Source: Sutcliffiella horikoshii DSM 8719 (GTDB taxonomy: Bacteria > Bacillota > Bacilli > Bacillales > Bacillaceae_I). Taken from it: 64,000 nucleotides of DNA. The position numbers and the translations under genes are program-made. Below are positions 26,813 through 35,259 of the stretch, piece after piece. The notes below the pieces were generated by a model. The model saw only the letters and a program-made list of their open reading frames with translations, had not been told where the DNA came from and searched no databases. How positions within the stretch are numbered: the stretch's first letter is position 1; every line of letters starts with the position of its first letter. The stretch is taken from assembly GCA_001648575.1 (NCBI GenBank), contig LQXN01000053.1:23508-87507 (forward strand), in the 5' to 3' direction.

Positions 26813-27409
26813 ATGCCTTTGATCATAGGCCTTACGGGTGGGATCGCAAGCGGGAAAAGTACAGTAGCCAATATGCTTCGGGATAAAAGCATACCGATTG
26901 TAGACGCAGATGTTGTAGCACGTGAAGTTGTCGAAATCGGCACTGATTCATATAAAAAGTTGGTCAGTGAATTTGGGCAAGAAATATTAAATAGCGACAA
27001 AACATTAAACCGCCCAAAGCTTGGCAGTATTATTTTTCAGGATCAGGAGAAACGGGAAAAGCTCAATAGCATCATGCATCCAAGCATCAGAACCAGCATG
27101 AAGGAAAAGACGCAGAAATATATAGAAGATGGACATGAAGTGGTAGTAATGGATATCCCCTTACTGTTTGAAAGCAAGCTCACTCATCTTGTGGACAAGA
27201 CACTACTTGTCTTTGTTACCGAGAAAACCCAACTCAAACGATTGATGGAACGTAACGATTTAACAGAAAAGGAAGCAACAGACAGAATACAATCCCAGAT
27301 GCCCCTTTCCGAAAAAGTGAAGCTCTCCCATGCTGTAATAGACAACAACGGCTCCCTAACCAAAACAGAACAACAACTAAATGAGATACTAGATGAATGG
27401 GAGGTTTAA
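26813..27409 (+). CDS. coaE: dephospho-CoA kinase
   Basis: CoaE, 198 residues, phosphorylates dephospho-CoA in the last step of coenzyme A synthesis. The P-loop GLTGGIASGKST opens the protein. The substrate-binding VDADVVAREV and VMDIPLLFES follow, and the lid region has RNDLTEKEATDRIQSQMP. ATG 26813 has an ideal GGAGGAG five bases upstream. The order ytaF-coaE-gapB matches B. subtilis. Confidence 0.97.
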   Translation: MPLIIGLTGGIASGKSTVANMLRDKSIPIVDADVVAREVVEIGTDSYKKLVSEFGQEILNSDKTLNRPKLGSIIFQDQEKREKLNSIMHPSIRTSMKEKTQKYIEDGHEVVVMDIPLLFESKLTHLVDKTLLVFVTEKTQLKRLMERNDLTEKEATDRIQSQMPLSEKVKLSHAVIDNNGSLTKTEQQLNEILDEWEV

Positions 27410-27440
27410 GATTTCCACTAAGTATGTTAACCCTAGATGA

Positions 27441-27570
27441 TTGATGTGTAATCCGTGAGACTCCTTGAAAATGCTAGCGCATTTTCTTCGTGCGATGAAT
27501 TGCTACCGTAGTCTTCCTTGTCCTGCGGGAGGAAGGGACAGGGAAGACCCCGCAACGAAGGAGGCCACTG
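27441..27570 (+). repeat. palindromic repeat, copy 5, left part with inserted module
   Basis: It holds the left half of the repeat and then an extra stretch, of about 65 bases, with a small hairpin (GAAAATGC / GCATTTTC) and TTCGTGCGATGAAT; copy 9 before thrS has nearly the same stretch. It ends at CCCCGCAACGAAGGAGGCC without a right arm. Confidence 0.7.
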
Positions 27571-27592
27571 ATAAACCCAATAACTTATCACC

Positions 27593-27756
27593 CTAATGAT
27601 TTCTAGCTGTTGATTGGAGCAAAAGGTGAAGACTCCTGCGGGGGGATAGCGACAATCTAGAGACCCCGCAGGGCGCAGCCCAAGGAGGCTCAAGGTCGCC
27701 CCGCGGAAAGCGCAGCCTTTTGTGGAAATCAACAGCGGTATTAGCCAAATCATTAG
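27593..27756 (+). repeat. palindromic repeat, copy 6
   Basis: A full copy with arms GCTGTTGATTGGAGC and GTGGAAATCAACAGCGG and all internal landmarks. The inverted repeat extends outward (CTAATGATTT at 27593-27602, AAATCATTAG at 27747-27756). It appears to be nested between copies 5 and 7. Confidence 0.78.
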
Positions 27757-27772
27757 AATAATGTACTTTTTC

Positions 27773-27846
27773 AGTGGCCTTCAACGAAGTGAGGAGGCTT
27801 CCGGACCGCCCGTGGAAAGCGAACGGCTGAAACGGAAATCAACAGC
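27773..27846 (+). repeat. palindromic repeat, copy 7, right part only
   Basis: CAACGAAGTGAGGAGGCTT, CCGGACCGCCC and ACGGAAATCAACAGC form the right half of a family member. With copy 5 it may be one older element that was split by copy 6. Confidence 0.7.
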
Positions 27847-27889
27847 TTTACGACAACATAAATTAGCTTTTGCTATAGAGTATAGTCTG

Positions 27890-27927
27890 AGGGCATATCC
27901 AAAAATAGGGGTATGCCCTTTTTTTAT
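27890..27927 (+). terminator. terminator upstream of gapB
   Basis: AGGGCATA pairs with TATGCCCT and is followed by seven T residues. It isolates gapB from upstream transcription. Confidence 0.88.
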
Positions 27928-27933
27928 TTTTTA

Positions 27934-27964
27934 CATGACATATTGAATTCAATTATGTTATACT
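27934..27964 (+). promoter_or_regulatory. gapB promoter with two CcpN-like operators
   Basis: ATGACA (27935), an 18-base spacer and TATACT (27959-27964) form the promoter. TATGTTATACT (27954-27964) fully matches the CcpN operator TRTGHYATAYW, and CATGACATATT (27934-27944) matches at 10 of 11 positions. The second overlaps the -35 and the first the -10. CcpN represses gapB in glucose-grown B. subtilis. Confidence 0.68.
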
Positions 27965-28020
27965 AATTGCAGGATAAAAGATTAATAAGTATAACATATA
28001 TACAGAAATGGGGAATTTGC

Positions 28021-29052
28021 ATGAAGGCAAAGGTTGCAATTAATGGGTTTGGACGAATTGGGAGAATGGTATTCAGACGTGCCATCCAAGAGGAAGGTTT
28101 AAATATTGTTGCAATCAATGCGAGCTATCCAGCGGAAACGCTAGCTCACCTTATTAAGTATGACACAAATCATGGACGTTTTGATGCGGATGTATACGCA
28201 CAAGACGATGCCTTAATTGTAAATGGAAAGCGTATTCAACTAGTGAATAACCGTAACCCAGAAGAGCTTCCATGGAAAGAAATGAATATCGATATTGTTA
28301 TTGAAGCAACAGGGAAATTCAATTCCCGTGATAAAGCGGCTCTTCATCTGCAAGCCGGTGCGAAACGTGTTGTATTGACTGCACCAGGAAAGAATGAAGA
28401 TGTAACGATAGTGATGGGTGTAAATGAAGAAGTATTGGATATGAATGAGCACTATGTCATTTCAAACGCTTCATGTACCACAAACTGCTTGGCGCCGGTT
28501 GTAAAGGTACTGGATCAGCAATTTGGCATTGAAAATGGATTGATGACAACCGTCCATGCCTATACAAATGACCAAAAGAACATTGATAACCCGCATAAGG
28601 ATCTACGTCGTGCAAGAGCATGCGGACAGTCCATCATCCCTACTTCCACAGGTGCTGCAAAAGCGTTATCTCTTGTGCTGCCACACTTAAAAGGAAAATT
28701 ACATGGAATGGCACTCCGGGTACCAACACCAAACGTTTCCTTGGTTGACCTGGTTGTGGACTTAAAAAAACCTGTGACTGTAGATGAAGTAAACGATGCA
28801 TTCCAAAGGGCTTCCATCGGTACCTTGGACGGAATTCTAGGAGTGACAATGGAACCACTTGTATCTGTTGATTTCAACACCAATCCACATTCTGCAATCA
28901 TTGACGGACTCTCCACAATGGTCATGGGGGACACGAAGGTGAAAGTTTTGGCTTGGTATGATAATGAGTGGGGTTATTCCTGCAGAGTAGTAGATCTTGT
29001 CCATTTCGTAGCAGAAAAAATGATGGAATCCAACGAGGTAATGGCAGGATAA
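28021..29052 (+). CDS. gapB: glyceraldehyde-3-phosphate dehydrogenase, gluconeogenic type
   Basis: A 343-residue GAPDH. The nucleotide-binding [15 protein letters not shown], the catalytic cysteine in [13 protein letters not shown] and the C-terminal [15 protein letters not shown] are intact. The start is ATG 28021 (MKAKVAING), with GGGGAA upstream. Position between coaE and speD, and the CcpN-like operators, identify it as GapB, the NADP-linked gluconeogenic enzyme, as opposed to glycolytic GapA. Cofactor choice is inferred from this orthology. Confidence 0.95.
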   Translation: MKAKVAINGFGRIGRMVFRRAIQEEGLNIVAINASYPAETLAHLIKYDTNHGRFDADVYAQDDALIVNGKRIQLVNNRNPEELPWKEMNIDIVIEATGKFNSRDKAALHLQAGAKRVVLTAPGKNEDVTIVMGVNEEVLDMNEHYVISNASCTTNCLAPVVKVLDQQFGIENGLMTTVHAYTNDQKNIDNPHKDLRRARACGQSIIPTSTGAAKALSLVLPHLKGKLHGMALRVPTPNVSLVDLVVDLKKPVTVDEVNDAFQRASIGTLDGILGVTMEPLVSVDFNTNPHSAIIDGLSTMVMGDTKVKVLAWYDNEWGYSCRVVDLVHFVAEKMMESNEVMAG

Positions 29053-29078
29053 CAAACAACCAATAAAAGGATAAATGT

Positions 29079-29357
29079 AAGCGGTTAACATTCTCTGTTA
29101 ATCGCTTCAGTGTGTATACAAAGTTATTTTATCTTTGAGATATGCAATAACCTGTGTTGATCGTAGTGGAAGGCGCGCAGACTTCTGCGGGAGGAAGGGA
29201 CAAGGAAGACCCCGCAGGGCGAAAGCCCGAGGAGGCTTCCGGACCGCCCGCGAAAAGCGAAGCGCCTGGAACGAAGATCAACAGCAGGATGCAAATTTAA
29301 AAATATTTAGGGCTTTGTCAACAGTCTGAAGCGGTTAACATTCTCTGTTAACCGCTT
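29079..29357 (+). repeat. palindromic repeat, copy 8, flanked by 29-bp terminator duplication
   Basis: The element occupies 29108-29328 (221 bp), from CAGTGTGTATACAAAG to CTTTGTCAACAGTCTG, an imperfect terminal inverted repeat. The 29-bp hairpin starting AAGCGGTTAACATTC stands on both sides (29079-29107 and 29329-29357) with a single mismatch. Only the right one keeps its U-tract. The core has GGAAGGCGCGCAGACTTC and GCGAAGCGCCTGGAACG arms. Confidence 0.85.
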
Positions 29358-29362
29358 TTTGG
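29329..29362 (+). terminator. terminator of gapB (right hairpin copy)
   Basis: AAGCGGTTAAC pairs with GTTAACCGCTT and is followed by a five-T run that overlaps the end of the stem. Confidence 0.85.
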
Positions 29363-29466
29363 CATGCTTTCGCAATATGTACCGTTAAAGAAGGAAGTTA
29401 TAATAGATTTTTTATTCTTCCACTCTATAAATCTCAGCTTGCTAGAAAAAAAGTCTTAAATGCCTG

Positions 29467-29495
29467 TTGCAAAACTAAAATAAAAGCATTATACT
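29467..29495 (+). promoter_or_regulatory. speD promoter
   Basis: TTGCAA, a 17-base spacer and TATACT lie about 150 bp upstream of speD. The leader after it shows no recognised riboswitch. Confidence 0.65.
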
Positions 29496-29645
29496 ATTTT
29501 TCGTGAACTTCTTGAAACGGTTATGTGGCTACTTAAAGGGTTAGGACCTCTCTGGACTAACTTTCCCCCGTGGTAGTAATACATCAATCACTCTTCACCT
29601 TTGAGGAATTCATGTATTTTAAAAAATGAAAAGGGGGAACGTGAG

Positions 29646-30020
29646 ATGGAAACAGTAGGTCGTCACGTTATTTCAGAATTATGGGGTTGCGATTTTGACA
29701 AATTGAATGATATGGATTACATCGAAAAGACATTTGTCGATGCTGCATTAAAATCAGGTGCAGAAGTAAGAGAGGTAGCTTTTCATAAGTTTGCACCTCA
29801 AGGGGTAAGCGGAGTAGTCATTATTTCCGAATCCCACTTAACAATCCATAGCTTTCCAGAGCACGGATATGCAAGTATCGATGTATATACATGTGGAGAA
29901 TTAGATCCTAATATTTCAGCTGACTATATTGCGACTGCTTTAAATGCTCAGACACGTGAAACAATCGAACTTCCACGTGGAATGGGTCCTGTTCGAGTAA
30001 ACAAAGCAAAAGCTCTTTAA
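29646..30020 (+). CDS. speD: S-adenosylmethionine decarboxylase proenzyme
   Basis: SpeD, 124 residues, is the small bacterial type that makes decarboxylated AdoMet for spermidine synthesis. The self-cleavage site that creates the pyruvoyl group lies in [17 protein letters not shown] (between Glu and Ser), followed by [12 protein letters not shown] 29646 has AAAGGGGGAA upstream. It sits after gapB, as in B. subtilis, and has its own promoter and terminator. Confidence 0.97.
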   Translation: METVGRHVISELWGCDFDKLNDMDYIEKTFVDAALKSGAEVREVAFHKFAPQGVSGVVIISESHLTIHSFPEHGYASIDVYTCGELDPNISADYIATALNAQTRETIELPRGMGPVRVNKAKAL

Positions 30021-30044
30021 AATTATAACTAAATGCATTAAAAT

Positions 30045-30076
30045 AAAAAGAGGTGTATAGCATGCACCTCTTTTTA
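30045..30076 (+). terminator. terminator after speD
   Basis: AAAAAGAGGTG pairs with CACCTCTTTTT around nine bases. Confidence 0.9.
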
Positions 30077-30143
30077 TTATACTCAAAATACACTATACAT
30101 AAATAATTCACCGATAAGGGGTTGTCAGGTTAAAGTGGGAGCA

Positions 30144-30542
30144 ATGCAGAAGTTAAAAGGTGTTATGACAAATCATTCGGAAACAAGGGAAAATCATTCA
30201 GAAGAAGAGCTTCGCAGTCGATATTATAAAACTACCAATAAAAATGCGATGAAAGCATTACAGGAACTTTTTAAAACTATGGACGGTGCAACGATAAAGT
30301 CCGTTTCCGAGGAACATGGGGAAATAGCTGTGCAATGGACAAAAGGCAGGAAGGCTTTTGTGATAGCTACAGTCATTTCTGTCCGCCCTTTTGAAACTGC
30401 AGTCGATTTCTCGGTTACCACAGAGACCAAACTCTTGCCGTTCGATTTTGGATACAGTCGCTCATTGATCAAGCATATGTATGACCGGATTGATAAATCG
30501 ATGATCTATATTGGCTCCGGACTCAATTCGGGGAAAAAGTAG
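30144..30542 (+). CDS. conserved hypothetical cytosolic protein
   Basis: A soluble protein of about 132 residues with no signal peptide or membrane segment. Conserved-looking parts are the opening (QKLKGVMTNHSET, SRYYKTTNKNAM) and the end (AVDFSVTTETKLLPFDFGYS). I recall similar uncharacterised proteins beside nrdR in other Bacillus, but no function. The start is unsure: ATG 30144 fits the homologues I remember, while GTG 30135 and ATG 30165 are alternatives. nrdR begins 24 bases after the stop, so the two are probably co-transcribed. Confidence 0.7.
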   Translation: MQKLKGVMTNHSETRENHSEEELRSRYYKTTNKNAMKALQELFKTMDGATIKSVSEEHGEIAVQWTKGRKAFVIATVISVRPFETAVDFSVTTETKLLPFDFGYSRSLIKHMYDRIDKSMIYIGSGLNSGKK

Positions 30543-30566
30543 ATTGGAAACGGAGTTGAAACCATC

Positions 30567-31028
30567 ATGAAATGTCCTGCGTGTAACCATAACGGGACCA
30601 AAGTATTAGATTCACGACCAGTAGAAGAGGGGCGTTCCATAAGGAGGAGACGGGAGTGCGAGTCTTGCTCCTATCGTTTTACAACGTTTGAAAAAGTGGA
30701 AGAAATGCCGCTGATTGTCGTGAAAAAAGAAGGAATCCGCGAAGAGTTCAGTAGAGAAAAAGTGTTAAGGGGGCTTATCCGTGCATGCGAGAAAAGACCT
30801 GTAGCACTTAAACAGCTAGAAGACATTGTGGTGGAAGTGGAAAAGGAATTAAGGAATATTGGTATCTCGGAAGTGAAAAGCGATATGGTCGGAGAAATGG
30901 TAATGGAACGTTTATCAAAAATTGATGAAGTGGCATATGTCCGTTTTGCCTCTGTATACCGTCAGTTTAAAGATATCAATGTCTTTTTAGATGAGCTGAA
31001 GGAAATCATCGAAAAGGAACGAAAATAA
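30567..31028 (+). CDS. nrdR: transcriptional repressor NrdR
   Basis: NrdR, 153 residues, is the ATP/dATP-sensing repressor of ribonucleotide reductase genes. The N-terminal zinc ribbon has CPAC ... CESC with [12 protein letters not shown] between, and an ATP-cone domain follows (residues about 48-140) beginning [22 protein letters not shown]. It is followed by a terminator before dnaB, whereas the two genes are adjacent in B. subtilis. Confidence 0.97.
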   Translation: MKCPACNHNGTKVLDSRPVEEGRSIRRRRECESCSYRFTTFEKVEEMPLIVVKKEGIREEFSREKVLRGLIRACEKRPVALKQLEDIVVEVEKELRNIGISEVKSDMVGEMVMERLSKIDEVAYVRFASVYRQFKDINVFLDELKEIIEKERK

Positions 31029-31098
31029 AAGGTTCATTACTCGGTTAGTTTGAGAATGAATACAGTCAATAAGTATGACACAATAAGGAACCCTATGT

Positions 31099-31128
31099 AA
31101 GAGAGGAAATAGTATGCCTCTCTTTTTC
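31099..31128 (+). terminator. terminator between nrdR and dnaB
   Basis: AGAGAGG pairs with CCTCTCT around ten bases and is followed by TTTTTC. Confidence 0.82.
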
Positions 31129-31164
31129 GATTGAAATATTTTCTTAAGAAAGGTTTGGAGTATC

Positions 31165-32613
31165 ATGTCAGATCGTCATTGGAAAGAACTGGTCCCTGTA
31201 GATCGGTATATCGTACGTTCAAATGGATTGCTTCAACAGTTTGATCGCAAACTACTTACAATGCTTTACCAACCACTGCTGGGCTTCAGGGGACACAGCC
31301 TTTACATGACCCTTTGGAGTGAGTTGGATCAAGACCGCTTATGGGGCGGAGAATCGACACATCATGGAATCATGACAACCATGCAATGTAATCTAAAAGA
31401 TATTCATCAAGAACGGATCAAGCTTGAGGGGATCGGTCTTTTGAAGACATGGGTCAAAGAAGAAGATCAGATTCGCACCTTCATTTATGAACTTCAACCC
31501 CCGCTCTCCCCGGAAGCCTTCTTTTCAGAACCCATGCTGACCATCTATCTCTACAATCGCTTAGGAAAAAATAAATATGCAAGTGTAAAGAAATATTTTT
31601 CCGACAAGGCTATTCCGATGGAGAATTTTCAGGAAGTGACACGAAGCTTCAGCGATGTATTCCAATCCGTTCAATCGGAAAATATGGCTTATGCTGCCAA
31701 TGAAGAGATGATGGAGGAACTCCCGTTGCCAGAAGGGGAGGAATGGCTGGATCGTAAGCCCGGAAACGAGCCTAAGGTAGGACAAGAGATATTTGACTTT
31801 GATCTTTTTTTCGCAGGGCTTTCCGAGGTCGTCATTCCAAAAAAATCGATTACTTCCAAAGTGAAAGAAGCAATAATAAAGCTGTCATTCATTTATACTA
31901 TCGACCCGATATCCATGCGTGACCTAATGATGAATGTAATTGATGTGGAGGAAAAAGTAGACTTGGAGAAGCTGAGAAAAGGGGCAAGGGATTGGTATCA
32001 ATTGGAATACCAGGATACATTGCCGGGACTTGTGGAAAAGACACAGCCGTTGAATTTAAAGCAGTTCTCAGATCGAAAACCTGCCACAAAGGATGAACAG
32101 TTGATTCAGCAGCTGGAAAATGTCTCGCCAAAACAAATGCTCACCGACCTTTCCGGTGGATCTGAGCCATCTGCCTCCGATTTACGGATAGTAGAGGATG
32201 TCATGTTTAAACAGCAGTTGACACCTGGTGTCGTGAATGTGCTGCTATATTATGTATTATTAAAGACAGATATGAAGCTAAACCGCAAATATGTGGAGAA
32301 GATTGCAAGTCATTGGGCTCGCAAGCAGGTGAAAACCGTTGGTGAAGCAATGGAGCTTGCAAAAGAGGAACACCGCCAGTATCAAAATTGGGCAGAGACA
32401 AAGCCTTCTGCAAACGGAGCAGGGGGAGGCACCACTTCTAAAGCCAAAGCGGGGAAAGTGGTCCGAAATCGTTTTGTCAGCGCGGACGGTAATGCCACAG
32501 AATCGGACACGGCTAGTTCTGATAAGTTCAAAGAAGTGGAAGAGGACGAGAGACAGAAACTGATGGAACGTTTAGCCAAAATGAAAGAGAAGAAATTAAG
32601 ACTGGATCAATGA
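31165..32613 (+). CDS. dnaB: replication initiation and membrane attachment protein DnaB
   Basis: A 482-residue Firmicute DnaB (not the helicase). In B. subtilis it works with DnaD and DnaI to load the replicative helicase at the origin. The N-terminal DDBH1 winged-helix region and the C-terminal DDBH2-like segment (around TPGVVNVLLYYVLLKTDMKLNRKYVEKIASHWAR) are recognisable, and the tail is basic (RLAKMKEKKLRLDQ). The usual partner gene dnaI does not follow: a terminator starts 18 bases after the stop. Confidence 0.93.
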   Translation: MSDRHWKELVPVDRYIVRSNGLLQQFDRKLLTMLYQPLLGFRGHSLYMTLWSELDQDRLWGGESTHHGIMTTMQCNLKDIHQERIKLEGIGLLKTWVKEEDQIRTFIYELQPPLSPEAFFSEPMLTIYLYNRLGKNKYASVKKYFSDKAIPMENFQEVTRSFSDVFQSVQSENMAYAANEEMMEELPLPEGEEWLDRKPGNEPKVGQEIFDFDLFFAGLSEVVIPKKSITSKVKEAIIKLSFIYTIDPISMRDLMMNVIDVEEKVDLEKLRKGARDWYQLEYQDTLPGLVEKTQPLNLKQFSDRKPATKDEQLIQQLENVSPKQMLTDLSGGSEPSASDLRIVEDVMFKQQLTPGVVNVLLYYVLLKTDMKLNRKYVEKIASHWARKQVKTVGEAMELAKEEHRQYQNWAETKPSANGAGGGTTSKAKAGKVVRNRFVSADGNATESDTASSDKFKEVEEDERQKLMERLAKMKEKKLRLDQ

Positions 32614-32630
32614 CAAGTGAGTATAGGGGA

Positions 32631-32668
32631 GGCTGCATGTTTCTTTTTGGAATATGCGGCCTTTTTTG
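32631..32668 (+). terminator. terminator directly after dnaB
   Basis: GGCTGCAT pairs with ATGCGGCC (one G-U), with further pairing inside, followed by six T residues. It rules out dnaB being co-transcribed with the next gene at full level. Confidence 0.85.
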
Positions 32669-32807
32669 TAGTAAAATTATAGGACGGTTGTTTAATGAGT
32701 TATTAATAAGTGAAAATTTAAAGCATCTACATCCTAAAAAAGATGTTAATACGGTTAAAAAGGGGTATCGTCTATTATATGAGACTAAAGAAAAGGGGAA
32801 ATAACCT

Positions 32808-33707
32808 TTGAGAAAAGTTGTGGTGATCTTGAATCCAAATGCCGGGAACAAAAAACTGATAAATTCCATTGAAAAGATAGAGGAAATGCTTTTAAGCCAG
32901 TTTGAAGAAGTGGCCATCCACGAAACGAAAAAAGAAGGAGATGGTGCAAAGCTGGTGGAGCAGATGGCCGGTGATGTTGATCTATTGATTGGTGCCGGAG
33001 GGGATGGAACCATCTATGAATTAGTCAACGCCTTGGCTCCTCTTGAAAGAAGACCTGTTTTTGCCATCATACCCGGCGGGACATGCAATGATTTTTCAAG
33101 GACGCTTGGAATTAATCAACACCCTGTAAAAGCTGTCGAGCAAATTCTGGAACAAAACACTCAAAAGGTGGATATTGGTCGCAGCGATAATCGATACTTT
33201 ATGAACTTTTGGGGAATCGGGCTCGTTTCAAAGGTCTCAGATAATATTGACAGCGGTACAAAACAGCTCCTGGGAAGGATCTCCTACTACATTGGTGCGG
33301 GGCAGACGGTGTTAGAGGAGGAACCATTCCACCTAAAAATAGAGAGTGAAACAAATTCGTATGAAGGGGATGCCGTCATGTTGCTAATTGGCAATGGCTC
33401 TTTTCTTGGTGGCATCCAGTCTTTCTTCCCATACTCAAGTGTACAGGACGGTGACCTGGATGTGCTCATCATCAAGCAAACCTCCATTGCCCACCTTTGG
33501 ACATGGTTACAGACAAGGCTGCAAAACGAGGCGCCGACCGAAGAGAATGACGATCTAGTCTACTTTCGTGCCAAGGAGCTTAAGGTGGAAGCATCCCCGA
33601 ATCAGGTAATTGATACGGACGGGGAAAAATTATCCGATACTCCGGCTACCGTAACTATTCTACCTAATCACTTAGAAGTGATCGTAGGGGATTTTCCATT
33701 ACAGTAA
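32808..33707 (+). CDS. diacylglycerol/lipid kinase family protein
   Basis: A 299-residue lipid kinase of the YegS/DgkB group, resembling B. subtilis YtlR. The nucleotide-binding opening VVVILNPNAGNK, the glycine-rich GAGGDGTIYELVNAL and the catalytic-region PGGTCNDFSRTLG are present, followed by a beta-rich C-terminal domain. It probably phosphorylates diacylglycerol or a related membrane lipid; the exact substrate is unknown. It occupies the place where dnaI and ytxB lie in B. subtilis, and has its own terminator. Confidence 0.85.
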   Translation: MRKVVVILNPNAGNKKLINSIEKIEEMLLSQFEEVAIHETKKEGDGAKLVEQMAGDVDLLIGAGGDGTIYELVNALAPLERRPVFAIIPGGTCNDFSRTLGINQHPVKAVEQILEQNTQKVDIGRSDNRYFMNFWGIGLVSKVSDNIDSGTKQLLGRISYYIGAGQTVLEEEPFHLKIESETNSYEGDAVMLLIGNGSFLGGIQSFFPYSSVQDGDLDVLIIKQTSIAHLWTWLQTRLQNEAPTEENDDLVYFRAKELKVEASPNQVIDTDGEKLSDTPATVTILPNHLEVIVGDFPLQ

Positions 33708-33711
33708 TAAC

Positions 33712-33760
33712 AAAAATAAGCGCTAATCCATGTTACTTGGACTGGCGCTTATTTTTTTAT
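33712..33760 (+). terminator. terminator after the lipid kinase gene
   Basis: AAATAAGCGCTAATCC pairs imperfectly with GGACTGGCGCTTATTT and is followed by a T run. Confidence 0.9.
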
Positions 33761-33825
33761 ATTTATTCATTTTTTCGGCTGCCCACCCATATACATAGAA
33801 TCAGGTGACCAAAGGGGGGACAAAC

Positions 33826-34662
33826 TTGTTTGAGATTTCCTTTCGAAATGAATCGGATGCAAGTGCCATATATGTGAATATGCTGAAAGCAAATCCTGAA
33901 AGTGATTCTATCCTTTCTTTACATAAAGAAAAAATCGTCTTGGAATCGAAGGATACTCATTTTTACAAAAACACCTTTACCCCGGTGTTGAAGAAATATA
34001 TTCAACGAACAAAAGAAAAAGAGTGGATATTGCATGTTTTGGAAAATACGTTCTATTTTAAAGAGGCAGAGGAGCAAGAGCAGATTCTTTGTATCCTGCA
34101 GTCTATTCTACTTGGAGAACGCTCTGATATCCCTAATCTCCCTTCTGTCATGCAACGCGGGGATCAGTTGGAAGAGGTGATAGAATCGTTCTTTCAAAAA
34201 CCAATGTCATTTTCATTTGACTCGTTCCTTACATTCAGGCTGAAAGAGTACTTTGAGAACCTTCAAGTATATGTGGAGGCCGCAATTGATGAGTACAAAC
34301 TGGAACAAGAATATCAATCATTCGTTCACCAGCTCCGAGAACTGCTGGCAACAACCGAATCAAAGATGGATGAATTGCATCTCATCTATCAGTATCAATT
34401 TGATTTTTATGATAAGTCCTTTTCTCATATTTCCAAAAGCCAGCTTATCAAATATATGAACAGGACGCACTTTAACAATTATTCGTACTATATTGATTCC
34501 GTTGTGCTGGCACCTTTAGTATCCATTGCTCCCAAAAAACTATTTCTATACACAGACAATACAGACCATCAATTAGTAGAAACAATCCGAAATATATTTG
34601 ATGAACGAGTAGTGGTTTTACCATTTCAATATTTTGGGCAAAATAAAAGTAAAATTGATTAA
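33826..34662 (+). CDS. ytxC: putative sporulation protein YtxC
   Basis: A 278-residue protein matching the YtxC family by position before thrS and by overall sequence. The start is TTG 33826, with AAAGGGGGGA upstream. It is soluble, with acidic/aromatic helical regions and a C-terminal half (about 165-270) holding DELHLIYQYQFDFYD and IDSVVLAPLVSIAPKKLFLY. The biochemical role is unknown; B. subtilis annotations call it sporulation-associated. Confidence 0.82.
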   Translation: MFEISFRNESDASAIYVNMLKANPESDSILSLHKEKIVLESKDTHFYKNTFTPVLKKYIQRTKEKEWILHVLENTFYFKEAEEQEQILCILQSILLGERSDIPNLPSVMQRGDQLEEVIESFFQKPMSFSFDSFLTFRLKEYFENLQVYVEAAIDEYKLEQEYQSFVHQLRELLATTESKMDELHLIYQYQFDFYDKSFSHISKSQLIKYMNRTHFNNYSYYIDSVVLAPLVSIAPKKLFLYTDNTDHQLVETIRNIFDERVVVLPFQYFGQNKSKID

Positions 34663-34671
34663 CATGACTAC

Positions 34672-34700
34672 TTGATTTTCCTATCAGGGGAGAATATAAT
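34672..34700 (+). promoter_or_regulatory. thrS promoter
   Basis: TTGATT, a 17-base spacer and TATAAT immediately precede the T-box leader. Confidence 0.75.
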
Positions 34701-34732
34701 AACCTACATAATCAATTTTAACTTTATAGCTC

Positions 34733-35012
34733 AAAAGTATCGATGAGGATATGAGTGCTCTAAAAACGGATATTAGAGAGGGAAGTCACCGGCTGCAAGC
34801 TTCCTATCACGATTATGGCGCTAACCACCTCTGAACTTCAACAGTGAACATTGGAGTAGCTGTTGACGGGGAAATCCCTCGTTATCTAATAATGAAGCCG
34901 TCTTTTTAAGGAGTGTACCAGTGCTCCACACACTAAAAAGATGGGAACTTGGGTGGAAACACGGATATTAAACTCGTCCCTTATTTTAAATAAGGGGCGG
35001 GTTTTTTTATTT
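34733..35012 (+). promoter_or_regulatory. T-box leader (threonine) of thrS
   Basis: A tRNA-sensing T-box riboswitch. Stem I has the conserved GAAGTCACCGGCTGCAAG region, and the specifier ACC (34824-34826, a threonine codon) precedes ACCTCTGAAC. The antiterminator bulge is GGGTGGAAACACGG, a slight departure from the usual GGGTGGTACCGCGG. The terminator is GTCCCTTAT / ATAAGGGGC with seven T residues (to about 35009). Uncharged tRNA-Thr should allow readthrough into thrS. Confidence 0.9.
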
Positions 35013-35025
35013 TGGTTCAGTTAAT

Positions 35026-35218
35026 CTCTAGCTGTTAATTGGAGCAAAAGGCGAAGACTCCTCGAAAATGCTACACATTTTCTTCGTGCGATGAATCGCT
35101 GTCGGAGCCTTCCTTGTCCTGAGGGAGATAGCGCTAGGTGGAGACCCCGCAGGCTTGCCGAGGAGGCTCTCGTCAGCCCCTAGGAAAGCGAAGCCATTTG
35201 CGGAAATTAACAGCGGTG
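35026..35218 (+). repeat. palindromic repeat, copy 9, inside the thrS leader
   Basis: It lies between the T-box terminator and the thrS start, so it must be transcribed. The arms GCTGTTAATTGGAGC and GCGGAAATTAACAGCGG differ from other copies by matching changes on both sides (GTTAAT with ATTAAC), which keeps the pairing. It carries the extra hairpin module shared with copy 5. Confidence 0.8.
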
Positions 35219-35259
35219 TCAAACAGAACCTAAAAAATTCTAAAGAAGAGGTGACAGAG

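Noticed and set aside
29135..29329. Open frame rich in Arg/Gly over repeat copy 8
   Set aside because: It is a translation of the GC-rich repeat core; similar frames occur in other copies with different, frameshifted sequence.
29515..29545. Additional sigma-W promoter at TGAAAC before speD
   Set aside because: No CGTA lies 16-17 bases downstream; a good sigma-A promoter is present instead.
32610..32804. 64-codon open frame between dnaB and the lipid kinase gene
   Set aside because: It overlaps the dnaB stop and runs through the dnaB terminator, has no ribosome site and no family resemblance; it is not a dnaI remnant.
35155..35259. In-frame N-terminal extension of thrS into the repeat
   Set aside because: The extension translates repeat copy 9. 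The family start MSELMKITF has its own ribosome site at the proper distance.
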